A DNA stretch of 11,635 nt, taken from contig CABUKW010000094.1 in assembly GCA_902492275.1 (NCBI GenBank), forward strand, positions 1 to 11,635, read 5' to 3'. Both the position numbers and the translations under genes were made by a program. This document shows, piece after piece, positions 6,989-11,635 of the stretch; position 1 is the stretch's first letter, and each line of letters opens with the position of its first letter. Under the pieces are notes generated by a model. The model saw nothing but the letters and a program-made list of their open reading frames with translations, had not been told where the DNA came from and made no database searches. Source of the DNA: an uncultured Peptococcaceae bacterium. Its GTDB lineage: Bacteria; Bacillota; Peptococcia; Peptococcales; Peptococcaceae.

Positions 6989-7008
6989 TTTTTGCCAATT
7001 GGTAAAAA
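6989..7008 (-). promoter_or_regulatory. Near-perfect palindrome upstream of terC promoter, MntR-box-like
   Basis: A 20-base dyad, TTTTTGCCAATTGGTAAAAA on the plus strand, is symmetrical except for one base pair. It is centred about 50 bases upstream of the predicted start of the terC transcript. The TTTGCC...GG.AAA pattern resembles, from memory, the operators of the DtxR-family manganese regulator MntR. MntR is known to activate manganese exporter genes in B. subtilis. The symmetry is seen directly; the regulator is inferred. Confidence 0.5.
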
Positions 7009-7046
7009 TAACAGGCAAATATATTGGAAAGCGGAACCTATTTCTG

Positions 7047-7090
7047 AAAAAGCCGAAACAGCAGCACGAAAGAGGGTCATGCAGCTGTTT
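7047..7090 (-). terminator. Probable terminator after the DUF6809-like gene
   Basis: On the minus strand AAACAGC, one mismatch and GCA (plus 7080-7090) pair with TGC, one mismatch and GCTGTTT (7056-7066). After four bases a five-U run follows (plus A at 7047-7051). It begins directly after the stop codon of the gene ending at 7092. The loop is longer than usual, so this is a moderate call. Confidence 0.45.
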
Positions 7091-7091
7091 A

Positions 7092-7373
7092 TTATAGCTG
7101 TTGGCTTAGTTCCGAATCTTCAAAAGTTTCACACATCAAACGGACACCTAATTTGAAACCGTAAATAAATTGTTCTTCATCATTCATTAAGAAAAGATTG
7201 GCATGTTCTTCTATGAGCGCTGTGAATTCTTCTTTCAAATGATCCTCCAGCTGATTGTAGAAAGCTTCCTGTTTTTGTAGAAATGCAGTTCTCGCTTCCG
7301 AAAGACGTGTTGACATGGGTCTTTCATAAGGTCTGATTCTTCCGCTGTACAGCGCTTCCAGTATCGATTCCAT
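7092..7373 (-). CDS. DUF6809-like small protein
   Basis: A 93-residue acidic, mostly helical protein that begins MESILEALYSGRIRPYERP, a pattern I associate with the uncharacterised DUF6809 family of Bacillota. A central helical stretch (about 25-62) has the look of a short coiled coil, followed by NDEEQFIYGFKLGVRLMCETF (64-84). The start at 7373 is chosen because CAAAGGAG lies nine bases before it; an in-frame ATG seven codons upstream (7394) overlaps that ribosome binding site region and has none of its own. It follows the HTH gene with a gap of 23 bases and is probably cotranscribed with it. Function is unknown; the pairing with an XRE regulator suggests a regulatory or toxin-antitoxin-like unit, but that is inference. 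Confidence 0.75.
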   Translation of the reverse strand: MESILEALYSGRIRPYERPMSTRLSEARTAFLQKQEAFYNQLEDHLKEEFTALIEEHANLFLMNDEEQFIYGFKLGVRLMCETFEDSELSQQL

Positions 7374-7396
7374 AACGCTAATCTCCTTTGTCATCG

Positions 7397-7642
7397 TTAT
7401 ATTTCCAATAAATCCATCATATCAACTTGTAAAACCTTGGAAAAGGCCATTAACTCAAAATCTGCCACAATGCGCATTTGTAATTCAATGCGGCTCATTG
7501 CCTTTTGGTCAAGCACAACGCCATGCTCTTTCAATAGGTTGGCTAATTCTGTCTGAGAAAGCTGCTGTTTTTTGCGCTCTTGACGGATTTTTTTCCCGCA
7601 AATATTTTTCATCTTGTTTTTATACAGAAATGTTCTTCTCAT
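7397..7642 (-). CDS. XRE-family helix-turn-helix transcriptional regulator
   Basis: An 81-residue protein that is essentially one Cro/C1-type HTH domain. It has a basic N-terminus, then KKIRQERKKQQLSQTELANLL (17-37), the recognition region around DQKAMSRIE (45-53), and the closing FSKVLQVDMMDLL (67-79), all as expected for XRE regulators. There is no sensor or dimerisation domain beyond this. The ATG at 7642 is chosen because GGAGG (complement of 7647-7652) lies about five bases upstream; the open frame extends 17 codons further without a comparable site. It is the first gene of a two-gene unit with the DUF6809-like gene. An AT-rich stretch at about 7672-7684 could hold a -10 element, but I could not find a convincing -35. 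Confidence 0.85.
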   Translation of the reverse strand: MRRTFLYKNKMKNICGKKIRQERKKQQLSQTELANLLKEHGVVLDQKAMSRIELQMRIVADFELMAFSKVLQVDMMDLLEI

Positions 7643-7809
7643 AATTGCCTCCGATGTATCAAATTTATTTGTGTTATATAATAAGCATACCACGAAATAT
7701 GAAAGTGCAGTATAAAAATTTACCTGAAAGATGATTAAAAATGATAAGGATTTTTGTTATAGATATATAAATTTTTCTTGTTGACGCAAAGACAACGAGC
7801 TAAAAACGC

Positions 7810-8439
7810 TCACTCCTTATGGCTGAATAAAAAATTAAACGCATAGATAACGATGATGCCGTTGTTCAGCAGGGCAATCAGGCATTCCAGAAAAACCAAC
7901 AAATAAAACCAGTGACCGTAAGGATAATAAGCGCCAAAGCCCAAAGAAAAGTAACAGGAAAAGCTGAAATAAAAGGCTGTGGGAAAATCTAAGAGTACCG
8001 GCTGAAAGTTAAGAAAGGCGCTGCGCAATCCTTGGGTATAGCCTGATAAGCTATCCAGCCAGAGAAAATAAAGTGTGAAAAAAAAGATAATGGTTAATAC
8101 CATTACAATGGAAAAGAGAATGGTAAACATCAGCTTGGCACTGTCTGAAATTTTATGCACAGGCAAGGCCAATAGCGCCAGCCACATTAGTTTATACCAC
8201 TGGGGCAGCAGCAGCAATGCCACCAGTGTGCTGAAGCAGCAAAAGGCATCGTGCCAGCTGCGCAGCACGCCTAAGGAGAGAGAATGGATATCCAGCCACA
8301 ATAACAGACAGCCAAAGACAAAGGGGGCCAGGAAAAGCGTAATTTTACAGCGCCACCCTTTGTTCCAGCCCTTGTGGCGGAAACAGAAAAACCAAAATAG
8401 CAATAATGTTGTGGTTTCCAACAAGAGTAGATATGGCAT
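7810..8439 (-). CDS. Membrane protein with potassium-channel-like pore region
   Basis: A 209-residue polytopic membrane protein. Hydrophobic segments are at about 2-20, 34-50, 67-95 (one or two helices), 103-128 and 176-203. Before the last segment lies AFYFSFSCYFSLGFGAYYP (155-173), which has the layout of a pore helix plus selectivity filter of two-transmembrane-type ion channels; the SLGFGA stretch (165-170) stands where K+ channels have TVGYGD. The following YLLVFLECLIALLNNGIIVIY resembles the pore-lining inner helix. This suggests an Ion_trans_2-like channel with a degenerate filter. The start at 8439 follows AAAGGA; a longer frame to 8529 has no clear site. The gene is divergent from lepB. 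The channel role is inference from motif layout. Confidence 0.72.
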   Translation of the reverse strand: MPYLLLLETTTLLLFWFFCFRHKGWNKGWRCKITLFLAPFVFGCLLLWLDIHSLSLGVLRSWHDAFCCFSTLVALLLLPQWYKLMWLALLALPVHKISDSAKLMFTILFSIVMVLTIIFFFTLYFLWLDSLSGYTQGLRSAFLNFQPVLLDFPTAFYFSFSCYFSLGFGAYYPYGHWFYLLVFLECLIALLNNGIIVIYAFNFLFSHKE

Positions 8440-8485
8440 AGGGCATCCTTTCTTTATCGTTCGTCTTTCAAGTATGCCTTGTAAT

Positions 8486-8499
8486 GGTATACCTGCAGG
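8486..8499. promoter_or_regulatory. Two abutting palindromes upstream of the channel-like gene
   Basis: GGTATACC (8486-8493) and CCTGCAGG (8492-8499) are perfect 8-bp palindromes that share two bases, 47-60 bases upstream of the minus-strand start at 8439. On the minus strand TATACC could act as a -10 with a weak TTTACG 19 bases further upstream. This is a candidate operator or promoter only; no regulator is recognised. The rest of the 8440-8625 stretch shows nothing else I can name. Confidence 0.25.
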
Positions 8500-8625
8500 A
8501 AAAATGTTAGCGTAAAAAGCTGTTGGCAAGGAAAAGGCTTTCCATCAGTATATGTCACCAAACAGTCAGAAAGACATTTTGTTTTACAAAGTATCCGGTA
8601 AAAAAGACAGAAAGAATTATTTTAT

Positions 8626-8654
8626 TTGACCAATTTCTGATTTTACGGTATAGT
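8626..8654 (+). promoter_or_regulatory. Sigma-A-type promoter for the lepB operon
   Basis: TTGACC (8626-8631), a 17-base spacer and TATAGT (8649-8654) form a near-consensus promoter. The predicted start is near 8661, giving a leader of about 32 bases before the signal peptidase ATG. Confidence 0.87.
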
Positions 8655-8692
8655 ATTAACGTAATTCATTATGGAAAGAGGACGGACTTATT

Positions 8693-9274
8693 ATGAAAGA
8701 ACGGGAGTATGAAAACGCTGCGGAGGAAACTAAAATTCCCAGCCGCAGCAGCAAGCATAAAAAAAAGGAGAAATCTGCTTTGCGGGAAATGGCAGAAGTT
8801 GTAGTAGTGGCCTTGGTTTTGGCCTTTTTGATAAAAACCTTTGTAGTGGGAAACTTTTGGATTCCATCGGAATCCATGGTGCCCACTATCGAAGTCAACG
8901 ATAAGGTGATTGTGACCAATTTCAGCTACTGGTTTGCAGAACCTGAGCGGGGCGATGTGATTGTATTCCGGTTTCCCCACGATCCGAAAAAGGATTATAT
9001 AAAACGCTGCATCGGTTTGCCCGGCGAAACCATTCAGTTCCAAAATAGTCAGCTCTATGTGAATGGCGAGCTGGTGGAGGAACCTTACTTGCCGGAAGAC
9101 TTGGAGTTTGAAGATTATGGTCCGGTACAGGTGCCAGAGGGGCAGTATTTTATGTGCGGCGACAATCGCAATCACAGCTCCGACAGCCGAGTGTGGGGAT
9201 TTGTAGAGAAAAAACTGATTATCGGCAAAGCCCAGGTTATTTATTGGCCCTTTGACCGGTGGACGACTTTATAA
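8693..9274 (+). CDS. lepB: Type I signal peptidase
   Basis: A 193-residue membrane-anchored serine protease that removes signal peptides from proteins exported by Sec or Tat, acting on the outer face of the cytoplasmic membrane. The N-terminus is a charged cytoplasmic tail (1-33, with a KHKKKEK patch), then one membrane segment (34-53). The catalytic serine is S61 in the SESMVPT motif, and the catalytic lysine is K104 in DYIKRCIGLPG. The C-terminal signature GDNRNHSSDSR spans 156-166. The single anchor and length match Gram-positive SipS/SipT-type enzymes rather than the longer two-anchor E. coli form. The start ATG 8693 follows GAAAGAGGA, and a strong promoter lies just upstream. The next gene begins 33 bases after the stop with no terminator seen, so the two are probably cotranscribed. 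Confidence 0.96.
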   Translation: MKEREYENAAEETKIPSRSSKHKKKEKSALREMAEVVVVALVLAFLIKTFVVGNFWIPSESMVPTIEVNDKVIVTNFSYWFAEPERGDVIVFRFPHDPKKDYIKRCIGLPGETIQFQNSQLYVNGELVEEPYLPEDLEFEDYGPVQVPEGQYFMCGDNRNHSSDSRVWGFVEKKLIIGKAQVIYWPFDRWTTL

Positions 9275-9307
9275 GCCAATATAAAAAATAGAAAAGGGGA
9301 GATTAGC

Positions 9308-9550
9308 GTGGCAAAATTGGCAGAACAAATTGCAGCATTGTCCGATGTTGAATTAGAGCGTTTATGCGACATTTTAGACTCTATGGAGCAAAAAATCAAA
9401 GGCGGTTTTTCTTATTCCAGTGAAATTCAGGCATTAGGCTATGAATTTCCGTTTTCTGATGCTGATATGCTGGATACAGACAGCATGCTTTTGCTGACCA
9501 ACCGAGAAGGACGCAATCGCTGGCAGAAACAAAGAAAGCAGAACAAATAG
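9308..9550 (+). CDS. Small protein of unknown function
   Basis: An 80-residue soluble protein that I do not recognise. It begins at GTG 9308 after AAAAGGGGAGA. The N-terminal half (about 3-31) looks like an amphipathic helix, starting MAKLAEQIAALSDVELERLCD. A middle part with GYEFPFSDADMLDTDSM (44-60) is acidic, and the C-terminus is strongly basic (NREGRNRWQKQRKQNK). There is no membrane segment or cysteine motif apart from a single Cys20. It sits 33 bases after lepB in the same direction and ends just before a hairpin with a T-run. The good ribosome binding site and operon position support a real gene; no function is proposed. Confidence 0.65.
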   Translation: MAKLAEQIAALSDVELERLCDILDSMEQKIKGGFSYSSEIQALGYEFPFSDADMLDTDSMLLLTNREGRNRWQKQRKQNK

Positions 9551-9555
9551 ACGAA

Positions 9556-9622
9556 AAGGTCTGTTGCAGAAAGCGTGTTTCATCGGTATGATAAACCTTT
9601 CAGGCAAGAGACCTTATTTTTT
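9556..9622 (+). terminator. Long interrupted hairpin with T-run between the small gene and the GNAT gene
   Basis: AAGGTCT (9556-9562) pairs with AGACCTT (9609-9615). Further matching blocks continue inwards (TTGC with GCAA, AAAG with CTTT, GTTT with AAAC, ATC with GAT), separated by small internal loops, and TTTTTT follows at 9617-9622. This fits an intrinsic terminator or attenuator. The GNAT start codon lies only 32 bases beyond the T-run. Confidence 0.6.
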
Positions 9623-9654
9623 GCATGACTGCAATGGGAAGGGAGCGGGTTTTG

Positions 9655-10203
9655 ATGGAATTGACAACAGCACGTCTACTGCTGCGTCCCTGGCAGTTAG
9701 AGGATGCGGAAGCATTATTTCAATACGCCAAAGAGGAAAGCATTGGTCCTATCGCTGGATGGTCGCCCCATACCAGCGTGGAAAACAGCCGTGAAATAAT
9801 CGGCACGGTTCTCTCGGCACCGGAAACCTATGCCGTTGTATTGAAGGAAACAGGCAAGCCGGTAGGCAGTGTAGGTATCATGTTCAGCGGGCATTGCAGC
9901 GCTCCGGTTGGAGAGCAGGAAGCGGAGATTGGTTACTGGATTGGCGTTCCCTATTGGGGACAAGGTTTGATTCCCGAAGCGGTACAGGCCTTACTTGCAC
10001 GTTGTTTTACGGAGTTAGGCTGTATTGGCGTTTGGTGTGGATATTATGAAGGAAATGAGAAATCCAAACGGGTGCAGGAAAAATGTGGGTTTCAGCTCCA
10101 TCACACAGAGCGGAACAAGCTGTCGCCTCTGGGCGATTACCGCACAGAACATTTTACCTATCTGGACAAGAAAGCATGGCAAGATAATCAAAGAGAAATG
10201 TAA
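9655..10203 (+). CDS. GNAT-family N-acetyltransferase, RimJ/RimL-like
   Basis: A 182-residue acetyltransferase of the Acetyltransf_3 (RimJ/RimL-like) branch, which transfers the acetyl group of acetyl-CoA to an amine of a protein or small molecule. The opening TTARLLLRPWQLEDAEALF (4-22) is the characteristic first strand and helix. Motif A is at 91-110 with EIGYWIGVPYWGQG and a G-Q-G pyrophosphate loop (102-104). The C-terminal part NEKSKRVQEKCGFQ (134-147) is the conserved helix and beta-bulge region. ATG 9655 is chosen because AAGGGAG lies about eight bases upstream; an ATG ten codons earlier overlaps the hairpin's downstream side. The substrate cannot be told from the sequence. It lies in the same direction as lepB and mltG. 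Confidence 0.87.
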   Translation: MELTTARLLLRPWQLEDAEALFQYAKEESIGPIAGWSPHTSVENSREIIGTVLSAPETYAVVLKETGKPVGSVGIMFSGHCSAPVGEQEAEIGYWIGVPYWGQGLIPEAVQALLARCFTELGCIGVWCGYYEGNEKSKRVQEKCGFQLHHTERNKLSPLGDYRTEHFTYLDKKAWQDNQREM

Positions 10204-10266
10204 GGGAACTGTAAGGTTATTGTGATAGCATGATGGTAGAACAGGACATACTACAGGAGGAACTTT

Positions 10267-11313
10267 ATGACGCAGAAACGCGCAAGCAGTGGATTAAAAA
10301 ATAAGAAACCAGGCCCTCGCACCTTTTTGCTAGGGGCTTTGCTGATTCTGGTACTAGCAGCTGCAGCATTGTTTAGTATACTGAACAACACAGCGCCGGT
10401 GGATGCTGATAGTCAGGAGATACTCACCATTCAGATTGCGCAGGGGGAAAATGCCAATCAGATTACTGCAAAGCTGAAAGAGGCCGGTATCATTGAAAAC
10501 GAGATGGCCTTTAAGTATTATTTAAAGACGCACGATGTCAGCAATAAACTGCGGGCTGGCAGCTATCAGCTAAGTCCGGCTATGACCATCGAGGACATTG
10601 TGAATGAACTTTTAACAGGAGTCGGGGAAATGCTTCGTTTTACCATTCCAGAAGGCTATACCCTGCGGGATATTGCTGATACCTTTGCAGAGCAGAATAT
10701 TATGTCTGCCGATACTTTTTGGGATTTGGTGCGCAATTATGATATCAGCAGCTATGAATTTTTGCAGGGTTGCCCTGATAATGAGCACCGGTTGGAAGGT
10801 TTTTTGTTCCCCGACACTTACTTTATTGCGAAGGATACAGCGCCTGAAGCTGTAATCAAAATGATGTTGGACCGGTTTGCTGAGGTGTGGGTAGACTTAC
10901 CTGCCAATCAAAGCGGCCTGTCCGACTACGATACGGTGATTTTGGCATCCATGATAGAATCGGAGGCCCGTTTTGACGATGAGCGGGCAACGATTGCCTC
11001 AGTTTATCTGAATCGTTTAGAAAAAAATATGCTGATGCAGTGCGACGCCACCATTTTATATGCGATGCCGGAGCGCAAAACCCAATTGCGTTTTTCCGAT
11101 TATGAATACGAGTCGGAGTATAATACCTATTTGCATCAGGGCTTGCCTCCAACGCCCATTTCCAATCCAGGGCAGAAATCCTTAGAGGCGGCCTGCCAGC
11201 CGGAGAAAACCGAATATCTTTATTATTTATGGGATAAAATTGACAATGACGGACATGTATTTGCCAAAACCTATGAGGAGCATTTGCAGAACCGGAAAAC
11301 CTATGGATATTGA
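10267..11313 (+). CDS. mltG: Endolytic murein transglycosylase MltG
   Basis: A 348-residue YceG-like protein that cleaves nascent peptidoglycan glycan strands at the membrane and so sets their length. The order is a basic cytoplasmic tail (1-19), one membrane helix (about 20-39), a LysM-like region (about 52-120), and the catalytic domain. The conserved LASMIESEARFDDER (226-240) contains the glutamates E231 and E233, one of which aligns with the E. coli catalytic Glu. The later motif YNTYLHQGLPPTPISNPG (285-302) is also typical. ATG 10267 follows ACAGGAGGAA. The neighbouring downstream gene is a TrmR-like methyltransferase, the same order as B. subtilis yrrL-yrrM, with a 15-base gap. No terminator is seen between the GNAT gene and mltG, so they may share a transcript. 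Confidence 0.95.
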   Translation: MTQKRASSGLKNKKPGPRTFLLGALLILVLAAAALFSILNNTAPVDADSQEILTIQIAQGENANQITAKLKEAGIIENEMAFKYYLKTHDVSNKLRAGSYQLSPAMTIEDIVNELLTGVGEMLRFTIPEGYTLRDIADTFAEQNIMSADTFWDLVRNYDISSYEFLQGCPDNEHRLEGFLFPDTYFIAKDTAPEAVIKMMLDRFAEVWVDLPANQSGLSDYDTVILASMIESEARFDDERATIASVYLNRLEKNMLMQCDATILYAMPERKTQLRFSDYEYESEYNTYLHQGLPPTPISNPGQKSLEAACQPEKTEYLYYLWDKIDNDGHVFAKTYEEHLQNRKTYGY

Positions 11314-11328
11314 TAAAGGGGAAACAGT

Positions 11329-11635
11329 GTGAAAGATGTATTAGATTTGGAATTGCAGCTTTTTCTGCGGGATTTGTTGCCGCAGGAGGATGTTGTGTTG
11401 CAGGAATTGCGCGGCTATGCGGATGCGCATCATGTTCCTGTGGTAGACCCGGAGGTGGCCCATTTGTTAGGGCTTTTAGTTGGTCTAGTGCAGCCGAAAC
11501 AGGTGCTGGAAATCGGCACCGCCATCGGTTGCTCGGCTATTTACATGGCGCGGGCCATGCAGCAAGGTACCATCACCACCATAGAGCTGCAGCAAGAACG
11601 GTATGAACTGGCGCTGGAAAACTTTAAACGGGCCG
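11329..11635 (+). CDS. trmR: TrmR-like SAM-dependent O-methyltransferase (3' end outside window)
   Basis: The first 102 residues of a class I O-methyltransferase, cut by the window end. It starts at GTG 11329 after AAAGGGGA. The family pattern is visible: PVVDPEVAHLLGLL (37-50), the SAM-binding motif I VLEIGTAIGCSA (59-70), and the acidic residue E86 in TIEL, which should bind the ribose of SAM. In B. subtilis the equivalent gene after mltG (yrrM, trmR) methylates 5-hydroxyuridine 34 of tRNA, working with the U32-family proteins encoded next (yrrN/yrrO). The mltG linkage therefore favours TrmR over other O-methyltransferases of this family, such as caffeoyl-CoA types. The C-terminal half and the downstream genes are not visible. 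Confidence 0.83.
   Translation, partial: MKDVLDLELQLFLRDLLPQEDVVLQELRGYADAHHVPVVDPEVAHLLGLLVGLVQPKQVLEIGTAIGCSAIYMARAMQQGTITTIELQQERYELALENFKRA

Noticed and set aside
7695..7711. CAC...GTG ends around an AT-rich stretch upstream of the XRE gene, considered as an operator
   Set aside because: Only the three outer bases on each side are symmetrical; the inside is not.
7770..7795. Small hairpin (CTTGTTG with CAACGAG) downstream of the channel-like gene
   Set aside because: On the minus strand it is followed by A rather than U, and on the plus strand there is no T-run, so a terminator call is not supported.
8669..9175. A 168-codon minus-strand frame opposite lepB
   Set aside because: Signal peptidase motifs and a strong promoter support the plus strand; the reverse frame has no recognisable domain.
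6825..9615. Shared AAGGTCT/AGACCTT arms in the terC terminator and in the hairpin before the GNAT gene
   Set aside because: The similarity is seven bases only, the rest of the two hairpins differs, and there is no sign of a mobile repeat.
11310..11606. An open frame of 98 codons running into the window end, starting inside the mltG stop region
   Set aside because: It is Cys/Gly/Ala-rich with no family resemblance. The frame starting at GTG 11329 shows a clear methyltransferase motif and runs open to the window end.

Overview
The window reads as chromosome of an anaerobic, low-to-medium GC Bacillota. The basis is a cytosolic NADH/heterodisulfide-reductase-type redox operon, strong GGAGG-type ribosome binding sites, sigma-A-like promoters, and the conserved pair mltG then a TrmR-like methyltransferase gene. 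A member of Clostridia or Negativicutes is my inference; nothing seen fixes the genus. No rRNA, tRNA, CRISPR array, insertion sequence or phage gene was seen.

Region 1 (2-4353, + strand) is one tightly packed operon of five genes. It holds the 3' end of an HdrA-like flavoprotein, an MvhD/FlxD-like [2Fe-2S] protein, two multi-cluster ferredoxin-type subunits (FlxC/FlxB-like), and a FAD/NAD-binding FlxA-like oxidoreductase. Together they resemble the soluble Flx-Hdr complexes thought to take electrons from NAD(P)H and split them between ferredoxin and a disulfide-type acceptor. A strong hairpin terminator closes the operon. The HdrB/HdrC partners, if present, lie upstream of the window.

Region 2 (4470-5861, + strand) has a small membrane-anchored protein of unknown function and a HAD-family phosphatase with its own extended -10 promoter and a very strong terminator.

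Region 3 (5893-8439, - strand) contains a TerC-family membrane protein under a yybP-ykoY manganese riboswitch. Promoter, aptamer and terminator can all be placed, and a near-perfect palindrome resembling an MntR box lies upstream of the promoter. Next come an XRE-type HTH regulator with a DUF6809-like protein, then a membrane protein whose C-terminus looks like a potassium-channel pore with a degenerate filter.

Region 4 (8626-11635, + strand) starts with an almost consensus promoter driving type I signal peptidase and a small orphan gene. An intergenic hairpin with a T-run follows, then a RimJ-like GNAT acetyltransferase, the endolytic murein transglycosylase mltG, and the start of a TrmR-like O-methyltransferase cut by the window end. 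The theme is envelope export and cell-wall maintenance, followed by the start of a tRNA-modification cluster as known in Bacillus subtilis (mltG/yrrL, trmR/yrrM, trhP genes).
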